A stretch of 64,000 nucleotides of DNA from Talinum fruticosum (GCA_021018815.1 JAITYX010000032.1:5235501-5299500); one strand, 5' to 3'; positions 25,257 to 38,300 are shown, numbered from the stretch's first letter. Notes: generated by a model not told the origin, from the letters alone. Program-made: numbers and translations.

Positions 25257-27655
25257 ATGACAAGTATGAGAGAGCTGGAGGGAAGAAGCAACCGAATTCC
25301 GGTGTCGTCACTGGCAACAATCTTCTCATTTCTACTGCTATCCTCCCTTCAATTGAAATGGGCAGTCCAAGCTCAGATGGTCCCTGCCGAGTTCTACGGT
25401 TTTGTATATGGCGAGACAACCCAATTCAACCCAGAAAACATCCTCATCGAAGCCTTCTTCGACCCAGTTTGCCCAGATACTCGCGACGCTTGGCCTCCTC
25501 TTAAACAAGCTCTTCATTACTACGGCTCTCGAGTCTCTCTCATTGTCCACCCCTTCCCTCTCCCGTAAGTCAAACCTCCTTAATCTGCCCTCGTTTAGAT
25601 TGTGCTGGGATGTTCAATTTTTTTTCTTTCTGGGTATTCTAATTTTGGCCTTAATTTTGGTGCTCTACTGAGTATTCAACTGGGTTTCATTTGAAATTTC
25701 TCCTATTGTAGGTACCATGATAATGCGTTCCTCACTTCCTGGGCATTGTATATTGTGAATGAATTTAACAGTTCCGCGACATACCCCTTGTGGGAAAGTT
25801 TCTTCAAGCATCAGGTATATTCATTTTGTAATGGCATGAAGGAAAAAAAGACCTGCAAAGTTGCGGTCTGTATAGACTCTGTTAAAAGTTTTGCATACTT
25901 GAGTTCAAATTTGCAAACCTCTTCCAGGGCTTGCCCGTTTCAGCATTTAGACTCCAAGCCCTGTTTGCAGCAGTGGGCATAACAGAATTTCTTCCTATAG
26001 TTATTTCTAGGGTTGCAGTGTTACAAGCTCTTGCATTTCTCCCTGGTTTAGGATTTTATTTTTGGGGGCGGGGGTGTTGAATTGATGAAAACGTCCACGT
26101 TGAAGATTAGAAATCAGGAGTACAACACAAGTAGGAGTAATTGCTTCTAATTAAATTTATTCCTTGCTTTTACTGATGATATATTTGACCATAGAGTTCA
26201 TCTGTCATTACTTGGAAGGAAAACTCAGGATCATTTATGTAGTGTCAAGCTAATACTGCCAATGTACACACACAGAAAGTGCTCCAGTAGTTCTGTTGAG
26301 GGAGTTAATTTCAAGAAATGCCAATGTAAGACTCGGTAATATTTACCAGGATTGTGAGTCTCCCGAGCAGTACTAGCTTCTGGTGTAGGAATGTTATTCA
26401 TATTTCATTACCATAATTTAGTCTGTTCTGGATTTCTGGTCTCTGGAATGAGAATAATTCTTCAATTTAAATTTACAGTTTCTGGTACTCAGGTCTCATT
26501 TAAAACTAATGTGGATTCCAGGGAGTTTAAGTAGCCATGCCTGTGGGTAACAGCAACTTTTATATGTAGGACTGGATGTTTAAGAAATAAAACCTTGTTT
26601 TTGAATGAAAGGTAACACAATGGGAACATTCTAGCCCCAGGTGGGGAAGGCACGGGTGAGGAAAACAGGAATAAGGGGGTGGTCAATTCCCACTAGAACC
26701 TCTTTGGTGGTTGAAGCCATTTTCTAGTATGTGGTGTCAATCTCGTTTACTGTTGGATTTCCTTAATGTTTACATGATCAAATCCTCCTGCTTACGCATT
26801 CTAGTTATTGAAGCGAAAGGTGATTATCCGTCATCATTTGAAACAAATCTGCTGCTGTTTGGTGGTTTTCCCACTGTTTCTTAAACATTTTGTTATTTGA
26901 ACACTGAGGCTTAGTCTATTTGATGCTTTGTAATTGCTTGGCATGTGTAATGTCAAGTGCGCAAACCTGGTATTTTGAAGTTTCAGCTTTATTGTTTGCT
27001 GTGATTTGTTTTCATCTATTGCAATTTAGCATATATGTTTTGCAGGAGAAAATTTCCAACAAGGCGACTATCAACATGAGCAGGGTTGAGGCTGTAGATC
27101 AAATTTCAAATTTTATCGCTGAGTCCTTAGCAGCTAGTTATTACTACACTGTTAAATCAGGCTTCAATGATGTAAATACTGAACTCAAGACCCTGGTTTC
27201 ATTCAAGGTAAGATGGCGCATTTAACTTAGTTTTCTCTTATTAACAAAGCCACTGTATGTTTATTCACTTTGACCTGGCAAATAGGCTCTCCAAGTTAGA
27301 TTCGTTTGGCTTCTGGGTCAGTTTTAGGGTTTACAGTTGGTTTGCCCCACACAAGTCTCGAAATTTTGTTGCATTATTCAAATCTAAGCCGAGTTTTGTT
27401 CCGAGTCATTGGGTTGAGTTATCAGATAATGTTGCCAGCTCTCATGCTCACTTGTGCTGTAGCTATATTCACGCTTTCCTTTACATGCAGTATGGTTGTT
27501 CAAGAGGTGTGTTTGGAACACCAACTTTCTTCGTAAACGGCCTTCCTTTGCCTGATGCCGGGTCACCAACAGATTACAATGGATGGAGGAAGATTGTAGA
27601 TCCACTTATCAATTCAAAAGGGGCAAGGTCAAATTCAGTGCTCGTTATGAAGTAG
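25257..27655 (+). CDS. Secreted thioredoxin-fold (DSBA-like) protein, tandem copy B
   Basis: This is a tandem paralogue of the gene at 20950-23785 with an identical four-exon structure and phases: 25257-25564, 25712-25814, 27046-27207 and 27491-27655, encoding 245 residues. Exons 2, 3 and 4 have exactly the same lengths as in copy A (103, 162 and 165 bases); exon 1 is 21 bases longer at the N-terminus. An in-frame ATG at 25266 is an alternative start. The signal peptide ends at the shared AVQA. The single-cysteine VCPDT motif (Cys72), YGCSRG (Cys194) and GTPTFFVNG are all conserved. Recognisable similarity continues inside intron 2 (22660-23200 against 26180-27040), which indicates a fairly recent duplication. 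The frame is intact with no sign of pseudogenisation. Its upstream region lacks the G-boxes of copy A, so expression may differ. Confidence 0.9.
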
Positions 27656-27909
27656 GAGTACTCAGCATCTCAGTTACATTGTAGATTTCTGTGAAACAAT
27701 TTTCTCAGCCGTAACTTGTGAAACTGTATGTTGTACGGAGCTCAAAACCGGCTAACTCAAAAAGGTAATAAGAAAAGCTTGTGTTTGCATCCACATCCAT
27801 TAGATGCAATGCAAGACTATCTTAGTCTAATGTCCTCATTAACCACTTCAGTCTTTATGGGAGCCTTTTGATAAAAATGATATCAATTATTAGTCGTCAT
27901 GTAATTATT

Positions 27910-28048
27910 AATAATTAGTAACTAACTAATCTAACTTCACTCAACTTCCTTTTACTCTTTCCGTCCTATAAAGAATGAAAAATAATTAGTAACTAACTAA
28001 TCTAACTTCACTCAACTTCCTTTTACTCTTTCCGTCCTATAAAGAATG
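27910..28048. repeat. Perfect 68-bp tandem duplication
   Basis: The segments 27910-27977 and 27981-28048 are identical and separated by AAA (period 71). Each ends TCCGTCCTATAAAGAATG, a word reminiscent of Stowaway termini, so a MITE end may have been duplicated. Confidence 0.9.
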
Positions 28049-28737
28049 TAGACTATTTTTCAGTACATTATGTGGGTAATCATCGTCAATCAAGAAGCTG
28101 AATGCGAAGTTTTTATTTAATGAGATTAGTTGTTAGAGAAAAAAGGGTACATAACCACTTGAATTCTCTACTATTTATTGTTCCATCTACTGTATCTTTT
28201 ACCGCTTTTTTTTTTGAAGCTATTAGTGATTAAAAAAACACTTCCCATATTTCATATGATATAATTCAATAAAATTGACAAATTAATCAAGTATTTAAGA
28301 TTTTATTTTTTAAAATTAGGTAGACCTATCTCATTTGCCATGAACTATTAACTTGTTTTCTTCAGAGAAAAACAATTTGAAAATGAAAAATTTTCATTTA
28401 CCCCTTGAGCTTTTGGTAAATGTTTTTTCTGTCTCTGAATTTTTCGAATTATTATTTACTTTCTTTCACCTTTTTGTCAAATTATCATAAATTTAAAAAT
28501 CTCACCTTTGTGGCAACAAGCGATTATTGGAGCCAATCCTAATAATTTATGATCATAATAACGATAACTTGTGGTTAGGATTTTATTGAAAATGACAAAT
28601 TTGAAATTTGTGGTTAGGATTTTATTGAAAATGGCAAATTTGAAATTTTTCAGAGAGAAAAGAGAAATGAAAACTTATTTTTAATAGTGAGCAGAAAAAC
28701 GACAAATAATGAGCAAGTATAACTATAATAGAATAGC

Positions 28738-31700
28738 ACTCGAATACCCGTTGGTTTCATTCTAGAGTAAGCATGAGGCGAGCAAGAAATTATATTGAGT
28801 TTCTCATCGATGATGAAGGAGTAAGGCAAGCGTAACCGTAAGGTATTGCTCGGAGTTGTCACCGATTATTTTTCCAAGTTATTTTGTGCCGAGAGCTCGC
28901 TAAATTTGGAACTCGTATCGAGCCGTGTAGAGACCCGTGTGACGAGAGTATGAATAATATGCTATGTAGCCCCTATTCCGGAGAAGAGATCGACAAAGCT
29001 CTTAGGGAGATGCACCCTCACAAAAGTCCGGGCCCGGATGGCATGAACCCATTCTTTTAACACAAGTTCCGGGATATAATAGGTGATGATGTCTCGACGG
29101 CAATGCTGGCCATTTTAAATGGGCATGCTATACCTCCCAAATTAAATCATACTTTTGTTACTCCGATCCCGAAGAAGCCTAAGCCAAGCTCGATTGCTGA
29201 ATTTCGCCCAATTAGCTTGTGTAATGTGGTGTACAAACTCGTGTCTAAGGTGATTGCTAATAGATTAAAGGTAATCCTCCCGGAGATTATTTCGAATACC
29301 CAAGGAGCCTTCGTCCAAGGACGGTTAATTATCGACAATATCCTTACTGCTTTTGAAATATTTCATTCGATGCGATGTGATAATAGTAGGTCCGGGGCTA
29401 TGGCAATCAAACTTGACATGACAAAGGCCTACGATAGAGTGGAGTGGCCTTTTCTATTCGAGTATTATGCTGCGTATGGGCTTTAGACAAGAGTGGGTGG
29501 AGCTTATTATGAGGTGCGTGAAGTCGACATCATTTTCATTTCTCGTCAACGGAGCCCCTATGGTCATATTATCCCCAGCAGAGGAATTCGACAAGGGGAT
29601 CCTATTTCCCATACCTTTTCCTCTTCTACTCGAGGGACTCTCCGGACTCTTACGAGTTGCCGTTGAATCAACTTGTTTGCGAGGCTACCGAGTTTGTACT
29701 CGAGGCACCTACCATCACTCATCTACTCTTCGCAGATGATACTCGTTATCTTTTGCAAAGTTGAATTGGAACAAGCATAAGTGATGAAGGATATCCTCTT
29801 CAAATACGAACAAGCATCCGGGCAACAAGTCAATTTCTCCAAAACGAATGTCATGTTTAGCAAAGGCGTTGGGGTAGCTAGAAGAAATGGTATCGCTCTT
29901 TGTCTAGATATTAGGGAGGTCCTCTCGTATGATAAGTATTTGGGACTCCTAACTCGAAGTGGGTAGATCGAAGAAGAAGCCTTTCCTCTTTATTATTGAT
30001 CGCATTAAAAATCGACTATCGGGGTGGATGGAAAAATTGGTGTCCTGGGCGGGTCGGGAAGTGCTAATCAAAGTAGTCGCTCAAGCTATCCCAACCTATT
30101 CAATGAGTGTGTTTCGATTTACAAAGGACTTTTGTCAATCAATCCAAGCCACCATAAATCGATTTTGGTGGGGACATAAGCAAGAGGAGAGGAAAATTCA
30201 TTGGCTTGGTAGTTCCAAGTTATGTAGGAATAAGGTGGATGGTGGTCTCGGTTTTAGAGACATGGAGGCTTTTAATGAAGCCTTGCTTGCCAAGCAATTT
30301 TGGAGACTTGTCCATAACGAATCTTCACTCGTGGCTCGCCTTCTACGAGCCAAGTACTTCCCGAAGGAAACATCTTCTCGGCAGTATTGGGATCGAGACC
30401 AAGCTACACATGGCGTAGTATTTTGGGCGTCGGGGATGTTGTGATTCGAGGTTCTCGATGGCTGGTTTTTCTTCCCTCAATATTTGGGAGGATAGGTGGA
30501 TCCCTCGACCCACCTCGTTTAAGGTAGTTACACCCAAAACTATAGCCTTTGCTTACCTTTCGATCCATGATTTAATTGACGTCAATAGTGGTACTTGGCG
30601 TGCTGATTTAGTTCATGAGTTATTCCTTCCCTGTGATGCAGAGATCATATTAAACATGCCTCTATGTACTTTGTGGCCTAATGATAAGCTTGTGTGGCAC
30701 TACAATGCTAATGGGACCTTCTCGGTTCGATCGGCATACTATATGCTAACATATGACAAGTGGTCCGGTGATGGCTGCACTTCTAACCCTCAAAGGGATA
30801 TTTGGAAATCTGTTTGGAGCCTTCATATCCAACCTCAAATCAAACTGTTTGCTTGGCGTATGTGTCGAGGTATTATTCCGACTTGTGCTAACGTGAATAA
30901 ACACCTTGGTTCCGTTAGTATGGCTTGTCCTATCTGTGGGCATGTTGAGGAATCCGCCGTTCATGCATTGTTGGAATGTCCATTAGCGGTTCGAATATGG
31001 GAGAGTAGTGACTTTGAGCCGAGTTATGGGCGGGTCGATTTAGATCCCCGAATGACTGTTTCACTATGGCGCAGGACAAGATAGGTAGGGACTTGCTTGG
31101 AGAATTCGTGGTCGTGTGCTCGGAAAATTTGGAACGCTCGTAATCGCTTCGTATTCAACAATCCGGACCATGACGTATCTATACCTAGTGGACGGGCGGT
31201 AGCATTTGTACGATGTTATCGTGAATCCCAAACGAAGACTTTGGTGGTAAATGATTCGCATGCAACACAATGGAAGCCCCCAATGCCAAGTTGCTTGAAG
31301 CTGAATTTTGATGGTGGTAAAATAGGGGAATCGAGGTTGGGGTTGGGGATTTGTGCCGAGAAATCATGATGGGGATATTGTCCTTTCGGAGTCACTCAAG
31401 GAGATGGGTTTTTGGGCCCAACGGAAGAGGAAGCTCGAGCTTGTCTATTTGGACTGTCTTGCGTTTATGAAGCGGGGTTCAAGGACATTATTATTGAAGG
31501 GGATTGCTTGCCTCTCATCCAATTACTCCAAGCAAAATAAAGGTTTGGATAATTTCTTAGGTTTCTTCGTTAAAGACATTCTTAATTTGGCTCAGCTTAT
31601 TTGATTTTATAACTTGGTCTTTTGTTAAAAGGGAGGTAATAGAGCCGCTCATGATATGGCTCATTTACAGCCTCTTAGTTTTGATAAGCGGGTGTGGGTC

Positions 31701-31803
31701 AATGAGGCCCCGGGAGAGGTTATGACTCGGGCCTCCGATGATATGTATGAATTTCTCAACTCAACATCAATATAACACCCCTTTATGATAAAAAAAAAAA
31801 AAA
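28738..31803 (+). mobile_element. 5'-truncated, decayed L1-type LINE retrotransposon
   Basis: This is a sense-strand non-LTR retrotransposon remnant. It begins inside ORF2 just upstream of the reverse transcriptase, continues through the C-terminal zf-RVT and RNase H-like regions, and ends in a poly(A) tract (31791-31804). An 8-base direct repeat AGAATAGC flanks it at 28730-28737 and 31804-31811, a plausible target duplication for target-primed reverse transcription with 5' truncation. Frameshifts and stops (for example TAA at 29058-29060) show that it is inactive. Confidence 0.85.
28950..31604 (+). pseudogene. LINE ORF2 remnant: reverse transcriptase, zf-RVT and RNase H-like regions
   Basis: Fragments in several frames read in order. 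KSPGPDGMNPFF is an RT-entry motif, interrupted by TAA at 29058. FRPISLCNVVYKL and DMTKAYDRVEW carry the first catalytic aspartate (about 29209-29450). FADD catalytic box sequence is at 29729-29740. A thumb/connection region follows, with [19 protein letters not shown] and INRFWWGHK. The zf-RVT region has NIWEDRWIP, WRMCRGIIPT and CPICG (about 30460-31084). A weak RNase H start, KLNFDGG, lies near 31300. At least four frame changes are needed, so no functional protein is made. The domain order is that of plant L1-clade LINEs. Confidence 0.88.
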
Positions 31804-31811
31804 AGAATAGC

Positions 31812-32342
31812 GAGTCCCAAAAAGCTTGTGGGTTGCTAAGGAATGACAGAGGGAAAAGGTAAAAAAAAAAAAAAAGGGGTGTTTTTATAATTTCATAATC
31901 TCTTAATGATGGGATAAAAATATCAACAAATATAAAAATAATTTTAAAAGTTTAGAAAAAAAACATTTACCAAAACCGCTGGGAGTGTAAATGAAATTTT
32001 TGAATAGGAAATCCAACCCAAAAAGAAAGCAAAGCGGGTTGAGTCGGATAATGAAGGTGGTTAGGGCAGTTTAGAAAGTAAAAAGATAGGCGGGGGTATT
32101 TAAGCAAGAAGAGAGACGAGTCTGACAGCTTTAGTTTAGGGCGGAACAGAAACAACCATCCAAGGACGAGGGCAGGGCCCCCTTCAGTTTTCAGAGCGCA
32201 ACCCCAGTGTCTCTCCTCCTCTTCACTTCTTAGGCTCCGGTCAGGTTCCTCTCTTTCTTCTTCTTCTCTCTTTGTTGATGCTGCTTTTGTAGATGGTATT
32301 GTTACTGAACGAGTGTATTTTCCCCTCCGTTTATGCAGAAAG
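31812..32342 (+). promoter_or_regulatory. ALBA gene upstream region and 5' leader
   Basis: This spacer separates the LINE from the ALBA ATG. A TATA-like TATTTAA at 32097-32103 would place transcription start near 32130. The leader is pyrimidine-rich (CTCTCCTCCTCTTCACTTC). The sequence TCCGTTTATGCAG just before the ATG looks like a splice acceptor, so a short 5' UTR intron starting near 32240 is possible but not certain. Confidence 0.45.
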
Positions 32343-35300
32343 ATGGAACAGTATGTGAAGGTGCAGAAGCCGAAAGTGGAGACGTCAATTGACGAGAATG
32401 AGATTCGCATTACCAGTCAAGGCAGGATGCGAAACTATATCACCTACGCCATGACTCTTCTTCAGGTAATAATGACTTTAAGATTGTCATTATGTTTAAC
32501 TTCTCCATTTTTTTGTTGAATTGGAAGCTCATTCTGTTAGTATACTGAATACAGTGTTGTAAATGGGTTTTAGCCTATGTTTTTGTTGCTGTTGTGATTA
32601 ATTGAAGATGGAATTCGAGTCTTAGGCACTGAATATTCTGCTTAGCACTACGCATGATCATGGTTTAGCTGTGTTACCTACTATAATGATGAATTTTGAC
32701 AAAGGAAGGTTCTACTTTTATGGCTGAATATGCTATCCTCATATAAGTTTACTAGTTTTGAAAGTGGGATATGAATTTTCGAGCTAAGTCACCTCATGAC
32801 TTATGTTACAGGTTCACAGCCTTCAATTTGTCAAGTCTCCATCTCAACCTGTTTCTCAATAAGAAAGAGGGGAATCTAATGTGGCAAAATGGGAAACAAA
32901 ATAGCGAAACATTTATAAGCCAGCAGTTGAATACACTTATGAGTAACCTAGTTATTTGTTTTCCTAATTTGAGATCCTTTTTACTTTTAGCTCACATGGT
33001 TCGTTGCTAGATTTGAATTAGATGCTTATTGTGCTAAAATTCTGTGCTTTGTGTTTAACCTATGTTTTTTGGTGATGAAGTTTTACATGTGAGTGTGTCA
33101 TCGTCGGCACTATCTTGCTAAGCTCTAGATATCTTGTGCTTCAATTATCAAGAGTAAACTTTTGACACATATGCTATTTAAATATCTTTTAAGAAATTCT
33201 CTTTGCAACATCTCTTTTTTTTTTTTTTTTTTTTCCTTGATTCTCTTTACAATTGTGCAGAAAAAAGGTTCACATGAAATTGTGTTCAAGGCAATGGGTA
33301 GGGCAATCAATAAGACTGTGACAATCGTGGAGTTGATTAAGGTCTTCATTTTATTATTCTTAGTCTTCCTTGTGCAATGATCTTAAGCTTTAACTTACAT
33401 CATTTTTATTTCCAATGCAGAGGAGGATTATTGGTCTGCACCAGATCACGTCAATTGGATCCACCGACATCACTGACACATGGGAGCCACTAGAAGAAGG
33501 TCTCCTTCCGTAAGTTTCTATACGCCGAGAAGGATTTGTCTCCTTTTCCTCGCCTCCTGTTATTTTATTTATTTTCTTTTTAAAAGAGTCTTGAGTTCGC
33601 TTTTTCTTATTGTGATATGGTCCATATGCATTTGTATGTATCACCTGAAAAGGCAGAATATATATTGTGGTTCTGACATTCATGTTCTTCGTTTAGCTTG
33701 GAAACCACAAGGCATGTTTCAATGATCACGATAATCCTCTCAAAAAAGGAACTTGATACTTCTGCTGTTGGGTAAGTTTCTGTTGCTTTCCGTTCTCCTA
33801 AGCTAACACCCCCTCTCCCACAAGAAAAAAACCTTCTGAGCAAAACTTTGCACAAAATGTGAGAAGTTCAAATGGGATTTGTGATCTTTAGCAGTTCCGT
33901 TTTCCTCTTGATGACGTACCTCCTTCAATTAACCTTCACTATGCTGACATAATATCCGTCTTTGGTTCATGTTCTGCCTGTGTGTAATGAGAGGGGCTGC
34001 TGGTATGTTTTCTTCCGCCGTAATTGGTAGTAGCTTCCGTTGAACCCTAAAAGTCTGGTTTGTTTTCTCCTTGCCAGCTGTTCCCTCGTGTACGATGGTG
34101 TGAGTCAAGAACAAAAGCAAGATTGATGCAAGATAAGAATAATGGAGAGCTAAGAAGAACAAAAGCAAGGTTTTCTAATATTACTTAATCTCTTAATCAT
34201 ATAAAACTCTTTACGTAATTGGAGAAGGCAAACTATGAATAAAAATTGATAGTGAATTTTGAGTTTCTCCGTGTGAGATTGATTGGTTCTGTGTGAGTCA
34301 TCCTTTCCCGTAGGAATTGCTCCCACAATGTCATACATTTATCCCTTTGTAGGAATTGCTCTAAGAGCTTCCAACATCAAATTGGTATCAGAGGCTTTTG
34401 ATCCTAGATATGGTTACATTTTCTTTCATTCTGTTTGATTTCCCAATTCCCCCCCAAAAAAGACCTTCCATAAAAAAATTCCACATCATGAGCTACTGCC
34501 CACTTTGATTTTCCTGCCCAAGTTGCTGCTGTCCAGATCAGTAGATTTCGCTGCTGCTCATAAGCTGTTCTTATGCAACTGTTTGGTAGTTTTTCCATGG
34601 TTTAAAGCTATTGCTCAGATCAACAATGGATTGGTGTGAAAAATGTCATCGAGCTTTATGTGTAATCATTCTTGATCAAGAAGTTCCTGTCACTAAAGAA
34701 TGTTTTGTACCGCGTTTTCTCTCCGTACGGGGATGTAAAAAACATAGCTGTGTTTCAAACCATGGATGATTTTCATGCTCAAGTGAATTTTTATTCCCAT
34801 GAAGATGTTGTGTATGCTTTTGCAGGCTCCAAGAGCATCAAATTTATGAAGGTTGCTGATAATTGGATCTCTATTTTGATAGTGAGCTTATATGTGGTTG
34901 CAGACCCTATTCCTAGATATATGTTGGATTATGAAGGTTGCTGATAATTGAAATTTTATTCCCATGAATGGTTATATAGATTCAGCTTCCATGTTTCCTA
35001 GGGAATCATGAGCTTATTGTTTAGAGGAACGTCCAACCTACCATGATGCATACTATAGGCAAGTCTTCATCGAGGATGATGAGGACACCTTTGAGAAGTT
35101 TAGTAAAGAAGATTTCCAAATGACAAAGACACAAATTGTAGACAACAATGTTAATGTTTCAAACGGTGATGTTCCTTAAGTTGACTGAGTATTTTGTGGA
35201 TGAGGCAATTAAACAGGAAGCAACCACTCTAGATAGTGATGATGAAGTTTTTTCAAGGGAAGTCATCAAAGAGGATGTGCAGCCAGTTTAAAAGGAAGTG

Positions 35301-38300
35301 CAAGTAGAGGTTGTTTAGGAACGGTTGCTAAAAGACATGGGTTTGACACAAGGTTAGTTTAACGAAGGATTTGTTGAACATGTTGACTTCATTCCTAAAG
35401 AGTTTTTTGTGAAAATTGAACTTCATCCAATGTTTATGAGGTTACTAGCATGGGAGCATAGTTAAGGATTGAATTTCGGAGAATCTATCTTGAAGTTGAA
35501 GCAATTCTATCTTCTTCACCCACGATTTTAGTTCATTTCAAAACTCGAGGTCAATTTTTTTGCAACTGGGAAGAATGATGCTAGATAAGAATAAAGGAGA
35601 TATAAGAAGATATGGATATATCTCCATATTAGCATATGTGGAATATATTTTGTTTATTTTATTGTTTTCATTGGTTTATTATTGACATACTTTAAAATAG
35701 GTAAAATGAAGATATTTAGCAAGTACATATATATCTTATGTTTAGGTTTCCTAATATTAATAAATCTCTTAATTATATAAACCTCTTTATGTAATTGGAG
35801 AAGGTAGACTATGGATAAGAATTGATGTTGAATTTGACTTTCTTTGTGTGAGATCAATTGGTTCTGTGTGAGCCACCCCTTCACGTAGGAATTGCTCTCG
35901 GAGCGTCCTACATTTATCCCTTTGTAGGAATTGCTCGCATAGCGTCCTACATCAAAGATCTAATGAGAGAATGCAAACCATGGTTATTTTCATCACTTGA
36001 CCTGAACTATCTTTCAAATACTCCTATGAGTTGATATTCTCAAAATTCAAACATCATAGAGGAATTTGTTGCTTTTGGCCTATTTGTTCTTTTGCTTCTA
36101 ATGGATCCTTAGACCTATTATTTTTCTGGACTCCTGATTATATAGTAGGCTCCTGATTATACAATTCTCAGTATCTCCTGGTTAGCTTGCTGGTTTCATC
36201 AATACATTTTTTGTTGGGCAACATCTTGTAGGTATCAGCCTCCACTACCAGCTAATAAAGCAAAAGTGTTAAATGATTATGATTATGAAGGAGGTATTAA
36301 TGTATTTTGTGTTTCTTTTCAATTGATACTCTAGTATCCAAGTAAACTATTCAATCTTTGTTCTCTGACACTTTTGAATGATGGTTATCACAGAGGGATC
36401 TCCAAATGCTCGAGGTAGGGGTCGTGGTGGTAAAGGAAGGGGGAGAGGCAGAGGTCGATCAGGTTCTACTATGCCATCATTCTTTTTAGAGATTTTCCAT
36501 TGAGCACTCCTATTTCTGAAAACTCCTTTTGGAGGGATGATATGTGTTCGCAAAGAAACTTTGTCGGAGGAAAGGAGATGTGGACTTACACATGGCTCCT
36601 TGCCAACCAGATGCGTGATGATGTGTCTGATCTTTGTGTCCTGCAAGCAAAGCTCATCCTTGTGATTTTCCTGAGGAAGGCCTCTTCGATGCTAAAGTCA
36701 GAAAGCGGGTATAACAAATAGTGAAAACAAAGGGAAGGTTGCACTAACAATATTAGTGGGAAAACTTACTGATATGAGTTGTCAGAAGGATATGACTTGT
36801 TTTAATCTTGGTTAGTGTGAGCTATCCATACATGAAAGTATGCACCTAGGGGTAAATAGGTAATTTCACCTCATTACGTCATGCCAAGCTGGTTGGATTG
36901 GGCCTCCTTTAATCCTTTTAGAACCCTAGAATGCTTGTGGAGCCAACACATGTCCTCTTATGGCCTTCTTAGGGCCTCCTGAATGTTTATCCGCTCACAT
37001 CTTATTGACAGGACTCTCAAGGTGAGTTGACTGGATGTGAATGTACCTTTCGACAAGTTTTCCTGCCTTCCCCCATTGGTATAAAGGGGAAGGTTCATGT
37101 AGGTGTGCTTCCCTACATTCTTGTCTGGAATACCAGTCACGCAACAAATTGAGCAGTTAGGTCTTGGTTAGGTTCAACATAAGTAGGAGATTCAAATACT
37201 CTTCTCCTCCACCCCGACCTTATCCTTTCAACTATCAAAGGTCGTGTCCTTCTTTCATATGCCAAGCGAGTTGGCTGTTGGTTCAACATCTTTTTGCGCA
37301 CTACAGTCCATTATGATGTGACCGCTTCCACTTGCTGCCAGGTATTTTGGTTCAAGACCTAGCTCCTGGGGAGCTTTGAATGATTTCGTTTAGAAGTGTC
37401 GCTGGACTTTGACGGGCATGATTTTGTGTGTTGTCACGAAACAGATGCTAGGTTCATTAGCTCTTTCTCGTTCTCGTTCTTATTCTACCATAAGCATATG
37501 TCCGTGTACGCAACTTCCTCTTCTTTCATGCTTTCACCTTATCTGTTCTATAACCATTCATGTCTTCTACCATAAGCATGTTTGAAGTTTAAACACAACA
37601 ACCCAACAACGCCTCAACCTTTTGGCCTACAGGTTCCTGGTGTCTGGTACGAGTCAAACAGGAAAACTCAGACTGTCCTCCCACTTTTTTCTGCGTTTCT
37701 AGGAGATGTTGGCACATGTCTCCTCACTTTTCCCCGTTGTCTTTCAGTCTCTTGCCCTTTCTACTTCTTCAACCTTTGTATATTTTATCGAAGTATGTAC
37801 CAACTCCCCCTTTTCTTTCTTCACTCAAAAATGTCAAATGTTTCCTTAGGGAGGATCCACCAACAATGTAAGAGAAGGAGCCCACTCTCTTGAGCTCTTT
37901 TGTTCGGAATACCTAGGTTTTGAAGACTCCCCTTTTCTTTCTTCACTCAAAAATGTCAAATGTTTGGAAGACCCCTGTTCCTTCAGGTATAGGAGGTTGG
38001 TGCACCCTGAAACATGTGCTCCCTTTATTGGCTCCCCTGAGCCGAACAGTATGGAAATAAAGATAAATTTTACAAATAGTATTTGATCGATTAGCATTAT
38101 AAAACTTCTGTTTATTTCTTCACTATCTTCTATATGAAAATTTTAAAATATTAGTGTACCAAATGGAATTGCACTTCTGTTTATCTTTCTAACCTTTTTG
38201 GGTTGTGATATCCAAAGGCGTATGGACTTGCTTTTCTAGGCCTATTGTTAAGAGTGAATGCCATATGCCTCTGGGTTGATAGTGTCTCATGTAGATGCTA

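Larger units (their letters stand above)
34124..35954 (+). mobile_element. Small non-autonomous LTR retrotransposon in ALBA intron 4
   Basis: Two related direct repeats bound the element (34124-34379 and 35576-35954), each starting TGATGC and ending ACATCA. A perfect 5-base target duplication AAGAT flanks it (34119-34123 and 35955-35959). TGGTATCAGAG directly after the left repeat (34383-34393) matches the primer-binding site for initiator methionine tRNA. A purine tract CTGGGAAGAA lies immediately before the right repeat. The 1.2-kb interior has no intact gag-pol. The pre-LTR sequence (CTCGAGGTCAA...GGGAAGAATGATGC) resembles Ty3/Gypsy elements. It sits in the same orientation as the host gene. 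Confidence 0.88.

Noticed and set aside
29147..29338. Antisense frame within the LINE
   Set aside because: It is a shadow of the reverse transcriptase reading on the plus strand.
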